From NCBI RefSeq assembly GCF_015244705.1, contig NZ_JABCQF010000009.1, forward strand, positions 38,749 through 102,748: 64,000 nucleotides of DNA, given 5' to 3'. The notes under the pieces are model-generated. The model was given only the letters and a program-made list of their open reading frames with translations, searched no databases and was not told the DNA's origin. Both the position numbers and the translations under genes were made by a program. Positions 26,159 to 34,712 of this stretch are shown one piece after another; the stretch's first letter is position 1; each line of letters begins with the position of its first letter. The stretch comes from Gluconobacter potus. Its GTDB lineage: Bacteria > Pseudomonadota > Alphaproteobacteria > Acetobacterales > Acetobacteraceae.

Positions 26159-27427
26159 ATGAAAGAGAATATATCAGCCACCATAGTCGCGCCAAAATTC
26201 GAGCAGGAGGTGGTCGACGAGTTTCTTCGGGACGGATATTGGGTTGACTGGGGCGGTATTTCGGCCAAAGGCCGTAACGAAATCATCGGTTATGGTCCGA
26301 CCATGGGTGAGATATTTCTATACTCTCGCGATACGTGGTTTGGAGCTCCTTTTGTCGGCGGCTGGCGAAGAAAACTTTTGACCAACTCGCTCACGATGCC
26401 TGTGGCCATGGATCTCGCGCCATTGGACGGAACTGGGCGGCTGAATCCAATAATTTGCTATGATTTGTACGGGTGCACTGGTACGTTCCGAGATCCTTCT
26501 GGCGACGGCGGGAAACTCGCATGGCTTGAACCGGGTCCGTCCCCTGATGTGCCGTGGCAGCATCATCTAATCGGACAAATTCCGGCGCTGCACCGATTCC
26601 GTGTTGGAAATTTTACTACATCTGGTCATATGGAGATCATTGGGTTTCCGATAGTAGGGCTCAATGGTACACATGCCGTATTGCCCATAGTCTTGTTCAG
26701 CTCTCCGAGCGATGGAAATTCTCGCGAGAAATGGCCTAGTAAAATTATAAATAATGGTGATTTCCGTTTCGTTCACGGTGTGGAACTTATTCGCGGCGGT
26801 AACCCGACGGGAAGCGCCGATGCCTTATTGATTTGTTCTGACGAAGGCGTACGCATTTTTTTCTACGACATCAACGAAGAAAAATGGGCGTGGCAAACGG
26901 TCGGAAGTGGCGAAGGCAGCCAACTCGAGCGAACGGGATTCAAAGGCAGCGGCGACGCGGCCATTGGGCATCTGGGAAGTACTGGTCACGACATCGTGCT
27001 GTCATTGGAGCCATTCCACGGAAATACCGTGTGTATTTATTACGCGACTCAAGGATGTAGCAATCTGGGATCCCAGTGGTCCCGCGATATTCTTGACGTT
27101 TACGGTGACCCGAACGAGTTGGGAGAAGGCCCAGGCCACTGCGTTGTGGCAGCCGATTTTGATAACGACGGGGATGATGAGTTTCTAGTAGGTCTCCGCG
27201 GGCCAGAACCATGGCAGGGAGTTTATTACTACAAGATCATTGATCCAGTAAAAGGTATGTATTTAAAGTGGAAAGTTTCCGATGCGTCTGTCGCGAGAAT
27301 CAAGCTGATACCTCGCGAGGGAGCTGGTGTAGTAGACTTCGCTACCATCGGATATTCCGTAAAAAACTATTTTGAGGCGAATAACTCGCAAATAGTTATG
27401 CATTACTTCCAGAAGGAAGGACTGTAG
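26159..27427 (+). CDS. Beta-propeller protein resembling N-terminal half of aldos-2-ulose dehydratase
   Basis: 422 residues of FG-GAP/VCBS-like repeats with no signal peptide, so cytoplasmic. From memory, local order of motifs tracks the propeller of fungal aldos-2-ulose dehydratase: DGYWVD (25-30), NEIIGYG, MPVAMDL (80-86), LAWLEPG, ALHRFRVGNF (143-152), VHGVELI, EPFHGNTV (284-291), ADFDNDGDDEFLVG (332-345) and IGYSVKNYFEANN. The fungal enzyme is a single chain of propeller plus cupins that dehydrates glucosone and 1,5-anhydrofructose to pyrone antibiotics; here the chain stops after the propeller and a cupin gene lies upstream at 18342. Position between GST and SDR genes suits a sugar-dehydration pathway. 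No alignment was run. Confidence 0.6.
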   Translation: MKENISATIVAPKFEQEVVDEFLRDGYWVDWGGISAKGRNEIIGYGPTMGEIFLYSRDTWFGAPFVGGWRRKLLTNSLTMPVAMDLAPLDGTGRLNPIICYDLYGCTGTFRDPSGDGGKLAWLEPGPSPDVPWQHHLIGQIPALHRFRVGNFTTSGHMEIIGFPIVGLNGTHAVLPIVLFSSPSDGNSREKWPSKIINNGDFRFVHGVELIRGGNPTGSADALLICSDEGVRIFFYDINEEKWAWQTVGSGEGSQLERTGFKGSGDAAIGHLGSTGHDIVLSLEPFHGNTVCIYYATQGCSNLGSQWSRDILDVYGDPNELGEGPGHCVVAADFDNDGDDEFLVGLRGPEPWQGVYYYKIIDPVKGMYLKWKVSDASVARIKLIPREGAGVVDFATIGYSVKNYFEANNSQIVMHYFQKEGL

Positions 27428-27465
27428 CATTTTCACCCTAAATCAATGGAATGGGAGTTGGGAGC

Positions 27466-28239
27466 ATGAGCAAAAAAATCGCATTAATAACTGGCGGTTC
27501 GCAAGGTATTGGATTTGAAACTGCTAGAGCACTTTTACTCGATGGGTTTCACGTCGTGGTCAATGGGCGCGATCCTGTTAAACTTCAGGCAGCAGTCCTG
27601 GCTTTAGAAGCCTACGGGGAAATATCGAGCTGCGTTGCCGATGTTGGAAGTCAAGACAGTGTTCCCCTGGTCTCTGCTTCCGTCCCGCGCGTTGATGTGC
27701 TCATCAACAACGCTGGAATGTTCAAATCAAAATCGGCGCTCGATCTCACCGATAGTGACTGGCTTGAAATGTTTCAAGTAGATCTTTTGAGTGCAGTTCG
27801 CCTTACTAAGCACTATCTGCCGCAGATGATAGAACGTGGAGATGGTAGAGTTGTATTTGTAAGTAGTGAGTCGGCCTTGCAAATTCCTACAGAAATGATC
27901 CATTACGGTGCCGTAAAGGCTGCGCAGGTCGCAAGTGCACGGGGTTATGCCCAAGTGGCGGCTGGTACTGGAGTGACGGTGAATAGTGTGTTGCCAGGTC
28001 CAACGTGGACCCAAGGGGTCAGCGATTTTGTAAAATCGGTCTTCAAGGGGGAAACCATGAGCGAAAACGAGATGGAGCGGGAATTCATAAGGAGATATAG
28101 GCCGACTAGTTTGATTGACCGTTTTGTGCAGCCACGTGAGGTTGCAGACTTAATAGCGTTCCTAGTCTCCGATAGGGCTGCCGCCATCACAGGAGCAGGT
28201 TATCGCATTGACGGTGGCTTGGTCAGGACAGCCTTCTAG
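27466..28239 (+). CDS. Short-chain dehydrogenase/reductase
   Basis: 257 residues, classical SDR: TGGSQGIG cofactor loop (10-17), VNGRDP after strand 2 with Arg suggesting NADP preference, NNAG, catalytic SSES and YGAVK (Tyr and Lys), and IDGGLVRTAF end. ATG 27466 follows GGGAG; the upstream ATG at 27451 lacks one. Last intact gene of the cargo cluster, 39 bases after the propeller gene, so likely acts in the same pathway. Confidence 0.88.
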   Translation: MSKKIALITGGSQGIGFETARALLLDGFHVVVNGRDPVKLQAAVLALEAYGEISSCVADVGSQDSVPLVSASVPRVDVLINNAGMFKSKSALDLTDSDWLEMFQVDLLSAVRLTKHYLPQMIERGDGRVVFVSSESALQIPTEMIHYGAVKAAQVASARGYAQVAAGTGVTVNSVLPGPTWTQGVSDFVKSVFKGETMSENEMEREFIRRYRPTSLIDRFVQPREVADLIAFLVSDRAAAITGAGYRIDGGLVRTAF

Positions 28240-28419
28240 AGTTCGTCTGAAAATTTCAATCAAGCGAATCAGGTTATAGTAGAAATCCTAGATATTATTT
28301 AGAGAGGATGTGCCGTCCGTTCCAACAGTTTTATTGACTTTCTAAGGATAACCAGCGGTCGCGATGCCGCCTCTTTGACCGGATTGCTATTTGTTGTCTT
28401 GTGTGTGGGGGGGGGGGAC

Positions 28420-28740
28420 GCCTCCCCAATTGACGGTGCCGGCGCGATATGATGCGCCTGATGGGGCTCGCATCCGACCAGTGCGGGATGTGGACTTAGC
28501 GCATTATAATGGCAACCCATTCTGCCACCCCATCCGCATTGCCAATTCGGTTTCGAGCCCAACTAAGTAGACGGGTTCGTGGTTCAAGAATACCCACAGG
28601 CGCTCAACGTGCACGTTATCCATTTGACGGCCACGCCCGTCCATGATGAATATCCCGTGACGGGCCAGACTGGCGTTGATTGTCGTCGTGCTCCGGCGAC
28701 AGAAGGGCACGCGCATGTGCAGCCACATTCAGCACACCCA
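28420..28740 (-). pseudogene. IS3-family transposase (orfB) remnant
   Basis: C-terminal integrase-core fragment: INASLARHGIFIMDGRGRQ then MDNVHVERLWVFLNHEPVYL, the standard IS3 orfB end region, followed by a degraded tail. Not functional. Confidence 0.7.
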
Positions 28741-28887
28741 CGGGCTATAAGGGAACGCGGGAAAAAGCTTCTCCTTTTTCAGTCGTTTAGCTATGCTGCG
28801 ATACGTTCAACGAACCCGCTCACAAGACGCAGGCTACATTGGTTGCATGCCCCCGCAACCATCTGAATAAGTCCTTGATCGGACACG

Positions 28888-28916
28888 ATAAACCCGCCCC
28901 TTAGAGGCGGGTTTAT
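28888..28916. terminator. Bidirectional hairpin terminator
   Basis: Perfect 11-bp stem ATAAACCCGCC (28888-28898) / GGCGGGTTTAT (28906-28916), 7-base loop, then TTTTG on the plus side. It may be the leftover end of a lost gene; nothing intact precedes it. Confidence 0.6.
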
Positions 28917-29059
28917 TTTGTTGCTAAACACCAGGCGCCTATCAAATCCCCCATCATTTCAATACCTTGGCACCCGCAGGTTCAAAGCGGGGGGCCCTAC
29001 ACCCGTAACCAGCCGCTCCAGATACGGGCGTGCTCTGGCGTAATCGGGCTGAAGAGAAT

Positions 29060-29235
29060 GGGCACTCGTGAAGGTCCTATTGGAATAAGAAAATCTACAG
29101 GAAGTGCGTACATTGGCAGCGCGGACACGGTATATCGCTCAAAAGCCGCTGAATCCTTTACAGGCAAGTTGGGCTTTGTCTCGAAGATCCATAGGAAAAA
29201 GCTGCATCTCAAGCCATGCCCTGTCATAGCTAACA
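29060..29235 (+). pseudogene. IS5-family (IS1031-like) transposase, C-terminal fragment
   Basis: Reads REG, then ADTVYRSKAAESFTGK and LGFVSKIHRKKLHLKPCP, the conserved stretch late in IS5/IS1031 transposases (ADTAYRSKANE, GFVSKIHRKKPHLKPMP). Plus orientation. It starts about where the minus-strand remnant at 63310-63870 stops, so the two could be halves of one gene. Confidence 0.7.
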
Positions 29236-29274
29236 ATTCAATGCCGCCAGAGCCTCAATCAGGATATTACGGTT

Positions 29275-30939
29275 TCAATCAACGGTTCTGCGTTCCTTCA
29301 GGTTTAACCAGCGAATGCCACGATCCTTTGCCTCATCGTAAGCGTCTTCATAACCAGCATCGGCATAGCGCATTACGCCTAAACTGGTGTCGTTTGTCAG
29401 GGCGATCCGCAGCCGCTCGTCTGCCTCGCTGGAGCCGTCTGCGACGATCGTAATACCTGCGCTGGTCATGTACCCGGCATATCCGCCGCCCCCGGAATGG
29501 ATGGCGACCAGATCGGCTTGGGAGGAACAGGCCAGCATGGCATTCAGCAGCGGCCAGTCTGCAATGGCGTCTGATCCGTCCTTCATGTTCTCCGTCATGA
29601 TGTTCGGATGGGCCATCGCGCCAGCGTCCAGATGATCGCGCGTGAAGGCGACCGGGCCGGCCAGCACGCCATCACGGACCATCCTGTTTACGGCAAGGCC
29701 AACCTGTGTGCGGGCATCATGACCGAGCCAGGCAATACGCGCCGGAAGCCCTTCGAAAGGCACATGCGCCCGGGCCAGTGTGATCCAGTTCACGACGGAC
29801 GGATTATCCGCGAATGTTTCCAGCAGATAATCGTCGATCCTGCGGATGTCGTTCTCATCGTTCGACAGCGCAATCCAGCGGAACGGTCCGATTGCGCGTG
29901 CAAACAGAGGCCGCAGATAGGCTTCCGTAAAGATCGGAATGTCGAACGCATTCTCGATCCCTGCCTTTTTTGCCTGGGTGCGGATCAGGTTGCCGTTGTC
30001 GAAGACGATCGATCCTGCAGACTGGAAATCCAGCATGGCCTGCACATGACGGGCGATGGACGTCAGCGAAAGCCCGGCGAGTTTTTCGGGTTCGTTTTCC
30101 CGCAGCGCCTGAACGTCTTCGATGGACAGGCCGGCAGGAATATAGCCATAAACCAGATCATGTGCGGATGTCTGGTCCGTGACGATGTCGGGAACGATGC
30201 CACGGGCGTGGATCTCGGGCAGGATGTCTGCTGAGTTGCCGAGCAGACCGATCGAACAGCCGTCACCCTTGCGCTGAGCTTCCACAACCAGTCTCAGGGC
30301 TTCATCGAGCGTTTCGGCCCGGTGCTGAAGGTAACCGGCTTCCATGCGTTTGTTGATGCGTGTGCTGTCCATTTCTACGCACAGGATTACGGCGCCTGCC
30401 AGACGCCCGGCGAGAGGCTGTGCGCCGCCCATGCCGCCAAGGCCGGAGGTCAGGATCAGCTTGCCGGACAAGTCCGAACTGAAGTGACGTTCACCGATGC
30501 AACGGAAGATCTCGTAAGTTCCCTGAATGACGCCCTGGGAGCCGATATACTGCCAGTCGCCAGCCGTCAGGCCGCCCCAGCAGATCAGGCCCTTCTTTTC
30601 CAGCTGGTAGAATTCTTCCGCTTTGGCCCATTGCCCGATCATGTTGCAGTTGGCCATGACCACGACCGGCGCACGGTCATGCGTGCGCACCACGCCGATG
30701 GGCTTTCCGGACTGGACGATGAGTGTTTCGTCATCGCGCATGGTTTTCAGCGTCTGCACGATGGCATCATGTGACGGCCAGTCCCGCGCGGCCTTGCCCA
30801 GAGCGGCATAGACAACAAGATTGTCAGGATCTTCACCGACGGACAGAACGTTTTCCAGAAGACGGAGAAGCCCTTCCTGCCGCCATCCCCGACAGCGCAG
30901 TGTGTTGCCGGACGTGACGTCGAAACTTCGGTTGGTCAT
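29275..30939 (-). CDS. Urocanase-family protein, probable thiourocanate hydratase
   Basis: 554 residues, full urocanase length with the NAD-binding GLGGMGGAQP (167-176) and SQGVIQGTYE intact. It departs from true HutU at conserved sites: PLFARAIGPFRW (344-355) has Ala347 where HutU has the active-site Cys; HSGGGGYAGYMTSAG (481-495) replaces HHGGGVGMGYSQHAG; and CWGGLTAGDWQ replaces MYGQMTAGSW. Together with the MIO-less lyase and DUF917 protein in the operon, the best reading is hydration of thiourocanate to 3-(5-oxo-2-thioxoimidazolidin-4-yl)propionate, step two of ergothioneine breakdown. Last gene of the operon, start 3 bases before the DUF917 stop side. A diverged HutU is the alternative. 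Confidence 0.75.
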   Translation of the reverse strand: MTNRSFDVTSGNTLRCRGWRQEGLLRLLENVLSVGEDPDNLVVYAALGKAARDWPSHDAIVQTLKTMRDDETLIVQSGKPIGVVRTHDRAPVVVMANCNMIGQWAKAEEFYQLEKKGLICWGGLTAGDWQYIGSQGVIQGTYEIFRCIGERHFSSDLSGKLILTSGLGGMGGAQPLAGRLAGAVILCVEMDSTRINKRMEAGYLQHRAETLDEALRLVVEAQRKGDGCSIGLLGNSADILPEIHARGIVPDIVTDQTSAHDLVYGYIPAGLSIEDVQALRENEPEKLAGLSLTSIARHVQAMLDFQSAGSIVFDNGNLIRTQAKKAGIENAFDIPIFTEAYLRPLFARAIGPFRWIALSNDENDIRRIDDYLLETFADNPSVVNWITLARAHVPFEGLPARIAWLGHDARTQVGLAVNRMVRDGVLAGPVAFTRDHLDAGAMAHPNIMTENMKDGSDAIADWPLLNAMLACSSQADLVAIHSGGGGYAGYMTSAGITIVADGSSEADERLRIALTNDTSLGVMRYADAGYEDAYDEAKDRGIRWLNLKERRTVD

Positions 30940-30942
30940 GTC

Positions 30943-32055
30943 TCAGGAGTCCTTGCCAGTGGAAGAGGGGGCGAGCGCATAGCTGCTCAGATTGATGCCC
31001 AGCGCACGTTCGACGGGTGGGTAGACGGCCGGGTCCACAACGCTTGAGGAAAGCGGAAATTTTGATTTTTCTACATGCAGGACGAGGATTTCCATGCCGT
31101 CCTCGATCTCGCCAACGCTCAGAGGATAGCCATCCGGTGCGAGGGTCGTGATGATGTCGGGAAAGGATGCCAGACGCTGACCGTCCGCATCTTCCACAGC
31201 CATGTATTCGTTCATGACGTGCAGGGTCACGGCAGAGGCTCCCTGTCCGACCGTGATAGTGCCAACGTCGAACGCTTCCGGCGTGTAGGTGACCGATTTC
31301 CGGCTAACCTTACCCTGCGCGAGAATGGTTCCGTCGAGCGTTTTCAGGATGGCGTCGACTACAGCACTTCCGCTTTTGCCGGATGCTGCGAGAATGGCTT
31401 CTCCCAACGCGAGCGCGCGGGAAATGCCGCCCCATGCCGCGTGGCGCTTGACGTAAGACGCAGGAAGCGGATTGCGGCAGGATGCGATGAAGCCGCCTGA
31501 CATGTCGGAGGCGGTTCGCAGGATGGGCGAAATGCGGGCAGTCGCCCCCTTCGCAACCATCTCGATATAAGCGTTGCGGGACCTGTTGCCGCCGACAACG
31601 GCCTGGATCATCGTTTCCGGTGAGTTGGCCATCCCGATGGAGCCCATGTCACCGGTAGGATGGGCACGCATGTCGCCGACAGCATCAACGACCTTTGTCC
31701 CCAGAATAGCGCCAGGCAGCCAGGCGTTGAGCGTGCTGGACTTGCCGTTCTGCCCGATCATGAGACCATAGATCGGCCGGCCCAGCTCCTTCTGCACGAG
31801 CTTTACGGCGTTGACGTAATCGACGCCCAGCATCTGCCATTCGGTCGTGCTTGCTGGTGCTCCGATCGCGGCGGCGGTGGCGATGATCGCGTCATCCTCA
31901 ATCTCTTCTGCGGAGACGAGTTCCGGCTGTCCGGCATTGACCGCTGCCGTTCCCAGTATGTGCCCGTGCTCGACCCAGCCGCCGCCGCCACAGGCGAAGA
32001 CCGATCCACCACGGATCGCGGCTTCCACGTCTTTTTCAACCAGTATTCTGCCCAT
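30943..32055 (-). CDS. DUF917 / S-methyl-thiohydantoin desulfurase family protein
   Basis: 370 residues of the DUF917 family: ACGGGGWVEHG front, IATAAAIGAP, MIGQNGKSSTLNAWLPGA, VDAVGDMRAHPTGDMGS and the late EDGMEILVLHVEK. Family members act on thiohydantoins or hydantoins. Its place between a urocanase-like and an N-carbamoyl hydrolase gene fits the desulfhydrase that turns thiohydantoin-propionate into hydantoin-5-propionate plus H2S. Cytoplasmic, no signal peptide. This gene is not expected in a histidine (hut) operon and is the best single marker for the sulfur version of the pathway. Confidence 0.8.
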   Translation of the reverse strand: MGRILVEKDVEAAIRGGSVFACGGGGWVEHGHILGTAAVNAGQPELVSAEEIEDDAIIATAAAIGAPASTTEWQMLGVDYVNAVKLVQKELGRPIYGLMIGQNGKSSTLNAWLPGAILGTKVVDAVGDMRAHPTGDMGSIGMANSPETMIQAVVGGNRSRNAYIEMVAKGATARISPILRTASDMSGGFIASCRNPLPASYVKRHAAWGGISRALALGEAILAASGKSGSAVVDAILKTLDGTILAQGKVSRKSVTYTPEAFDVGTITVGQGASAVTLHVMNEYMAVEDADGQRLASFPDIITTLAPDGYPLSVGEIEDGMEILVLHVEKSKFPLSSSVVDPAVYPPVERALGINLSSYALAPSSTGKDS

Positions 32056-32109
32056 AGTGCTTCATTCCCGTCTTCCTGCGTCTCACCTGCGCGAGGGAGA
32101 CCGCATCAT

Positions 32110-33363
32110 TCAAAAATCCCGATCCACGTCCTGAAGAGCCTGCGTCAGAACGCGCGCACCGTTGGCGGCGTCCTGCGGTGTGCACCACTCCTCCGGGTCA
32201 TGACTGCGCCCGTCACGGCACGGCACGAACACCATGGCTGCCGGACACAGCCGGGCCACGAAGGCGGCATCATGTCCTGCGCCGGACACCATCAGGCGGT
32301 GTTTCAGCCCGAGCCGGTCGGCAGCCTGCCCGATCATGCGAACGAGGCCCGCATCACAGGCGACCGGCTTCGTGTCCGACAGGCGGGTGAAACGCTCCAG
32401 CCGGACATGAGCGTCCGAGGCAGCCGTGTGGCAGGCGGCTTCAAGTTCTTCCAGAAAAGCCTCGACCACGGCACGTTCCGAAACCCGGATATCGACCACG
32501 ATCCGTGCCGAGCGTGGTACGACATTGGAGGCATTGGGCGAGATCTCGACGATCCCGCATGTGGCCGTCACATGTCCCTGACCGGACTGTGCCAGTTCAC
32601 CTGCTCTCCGGCTGACGAATGTGATGACAGACGCCGCTGCCACGGCGGCATCCTGCCGGCGGTCCATCGGTGTCGTGCCAGCATGGTCCGCCCGTCCGCC
32701 AAAAAGGATTTCGATACGCGTGACGCCGGCAATGGCCGTGACGGCTCCGATCGGCAGCCTGTCCTGTTCCAGGACGATACCCTGTTCGATATGAACTTCG
32801 AGGAAGGCCCGAAGGTCGGTCCGGCGCGGCGTGTCCAACTGGTCCGGACGCCCCCCCATCCGCATTATGGCCTGCGCCAGCGTCTCTCCCCACGGGGCGA
32901 CGAGGGCGCGCTGTTCCGTGTTTAACGCTCCCGCCATGCCCCGGCTGCCAATACAGGACAGGCCGAAATCACTTGGCTCCTCGGCGAGGAAATCGACGAT
33001 TTCGAGATCATGCCGCAGAACCAGACCCGCATCCCGCAAGGCGCGGGCGGCTTCAAGCGCGCAGAGTACGCCCAGAATGCCATCGAACCGCCCGCCATCC
33101 GGAACGGTGTCGGAATGTGATCCGCTCATGACGGTCCCGAGCCCGGCAGCAGACCCGGTACGCCGCCCGATCAGGTTGCCTGCATCGTCCAGATGGCAGG
33201 TGAGCCCGGCCTCGGTGAAGCGCTGTTCCAGCCAGCGTCGTCCGTCGAGGAACCGGTCGGAAAAGGAGCGACGGGTATGCGGCCGTCCCGGATCGGTGAT
33301 TTCCGCGAGCGTCATGAGATCGGCCCAGAGGCGATCCGGCTGGACGAAGTCTGCGGCGTTCAT
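32110..33363 (-). CDS. M20-family N-carbamoyl-L-amino-acid hydrolase
   Basis: 417 residues of the allantoate/N-carbamoyl amidohydrolase group. Metal ligands: SGSHSDTVPDGGRFDG (His83, Asp94), AEEPSDFG (Glu128/129), LEVHIEQG (His191) and GAGHDAAFVA near the C-terminus. DHAGTTPMDRRQD is the dimerisation/substrate box. Predicted to release CO2 and NH3 from N-carbamoyl-L-glutamate, giving glutamate. ATG 33363 overlaps the hydantoinase stop (ATGA); the longer open frame upstream is shadow. Confidence 0.85.
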   Translation of the reverse strand: MNAADFVQPDRLWADLMTLAEITDPGRPHTRRSFSDRFLDGRRWLEQRFTEAGLTCHLDDAGNLIGRRTGSAAGLGTVMSGSHSDTVPDGGRFDGILGVLCALEAARALRDAGLVLRHDLEIVDFLAEEPSDFGLSCIGSRGMAGALNTEQRALVAPWGETLAQAIMRMGGRPDQLDTPRRTDLRAFLEVHIEQGIVLEQDRLPIGAVTAIAGVTRIEILFGGRADHAGTTPMDRRQDAAVAAASVITFVSRRAGELAQSGQGHVTATCGIVEISPNASNVVPRSARIVVDIRVSERAVVEAFLEELEAACHTAASDAHVRLERFTRLSDTKPVACDAGLVRMIGQAADRLGLKHRLMVSGAGHDAAFVARLCPAAMVFVPCRDGRSHDPEEWCTPQDAANGARVLTQALQDVDRDF

Positions 33364-34712
33364 GGCTGCTCCGGCTTCACGAAGTGCCCGTGCCCCGGTT
33401 TCGACAGAACCTCGCCATTTGCGAAAATGCGCTCGCCACGGAGCCATGTTTCGGAAATGCGCCAGTCCAGGGTCCGACCTTCGTACGGGCTCCAGTCCTC
33501 GAACGCATGGCCACTGGCCTTCGGATCATAAACCCATTCCTCGTGCCGGGCGATCGTGATGTCCGCATCGCGTCCTGCGGCAAGTCCACCCTTGCGTGCG
33601 GTCAGGCGGAACAGCCGCGCCGGATTTTCAGCCAGCAGGCGTGCGGCATGTGTCCAGGGCAGGTTTCGCCGTCCCAGTTCCGTCAGGAACAGGGGATAGA
33701 TGACTTCGAGGGAGGGCGCGCCTGAAGCGTTTTTCAGCATGTCCGGATCAGATTTCCGGGTCAGGCTCCATGACACATGGTCGGTGGAGACGACCGTTAC
33801 GTTCCCCGCGGCAAGATGATGCCATAGCCCTTCCACTTCTGCACGCGGACGGACGGGCGGATTGATCTTGGCGCGGCCGCCCAGCCGGGCCACGTCATGC
33901 TCTTCGTCCAGTACCAGATAATGGATACAGGCCTCGGCCGTCGTCTCGAACCCCTGCTGGCGGTAGGACGCACATAACGCATAGCCCCGCGCGACGGAGC
34001 AGTGCACCACATGTGCCGCGCATCCCGTGCCCGCCGCTGTTTCGTAGATCTGCGCCATTGCGAGTGTTTCGGTCAGCGGGGGCCGGGACAGCCCATGTGC
34101 GCGCCAGTCCGTGATGCCTGCTTCCGTCACCTGCGCCAGCCGTGCCCGGACCATTTCGTCGTCCTCATTATGGACGCCTGCAATCAGCCCGGTCTCACGC
34201 ACGGCCTCAAAACAGCGTGCCAGAAGGTCAGCCGGTATCCGCGGAAAGCGCTTGGGATCGGTTCCGAATGTCGAGAACTTGAACCCGCAGGCTCCGGCCG
34301 CCGCCATCTCGCCGATATGGTGCAGGCTGTCACCCGGTGCGATCGTGCCCCAGAGGGCGAAATCCACACGGGCCTGCTCCTCCGCTTCGATGGCCTTCTG
34401 CTTCAGCCGGTCGGCTGTGCACACAAGAAAGCCCTCGTCATAGGGCATGTCGGCGATCGTCGTAATGCCCCCCGCCGCTGCGGCCCGGGTGGTCCAGATG
34501 AAGTCTTCCTGCCCCTTCTGGGAGCGCGAATGTACCTGCGCATCGATCCCGCCCGGCAGGATGAGGCTTGTTCCATGATCATGCACTTCGCGGGCCGCAG
34601 GCGGCGTCCCCTGGCCCAGACGGCTGATTGTGGCGCCGTCAATGGCAACCCAGCCATTGTCCAGAACGGCCGCAGGGGTCACGACCGTTCCTTTCAGCAA
34701 TATGTCATGCAT
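33360..34712 (-). CDS. Dihydropyrimidinase/hydantoinase-like amidohydrolase
   Basis: 450 residues, cyclic amidohydrolase fold. LPGGIDAQVHSRSQKG (about 51-66) has Gln in the first position of the usual Asp-x-His-x-His metal motif, a change also seen in some dihydroorotase-like proteins; TRAAAAGGITTIADMPYDEG, the KFSTFG region holding the bridging-Lys equivalent, then VHNEDDE, HVVHCS and STDH supply the other ligands. Predicted to open hydantoin-5-propionate to N-carbamoylglutamate. ATG 34712 overlaps the lyase gene by 8 bases; the open extension to 35111 is the antiframe of that gene. Confidence 0.82.
   Translation of the reverse strand: MHDILLKGTVVTPAAVLDNGWVAIDGATISRLGQGTPPAAREVHDHGTSLILPGGIDAQVHSRSQKGQEDFIWTTRAAAAGGITTIADMPYDEGFLVCTADRLKQKAIEAEEQARVDFALWGTIAPGDSLHHIGEMAAAGACGFKFSTFGTDPKRFPRIPADLLARCFEAVRETGLIAGVHNEDDEMVRARLAQVTEAGITDWRAHGLSRPPLTETLAMAQIYETAAGTGCAAHVVHCSVARGYALCASYRQQGFETTAEACIHYLVLDEEHDVARLGGRAKINPPVRPRAEVEGLWHHLAAGNVTVVSTDHVSWSLTRKSDPDMLKNASGAPSLEVIYPLFLTELGRRNLPWTHAARLLAENPARLFRLTARKGGLAAGRDADITIARHEEWVYDPKASGHAFEDWSPYEGRTLDWRISETWLRGERIFANGEVLSKPGHGHFVKPEQP

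Noticed and set aside
28407..28417. Run of eleven G as a possible phase-variation switch
   Set aside because: Not within or before any gene; sits in decayed IS sequence.
28997..29236. 79-residue minus-strand frame next to the urocanase-like gene
   Set aside because: It is the antisense of the plus-strand IS5 transposase fragment.
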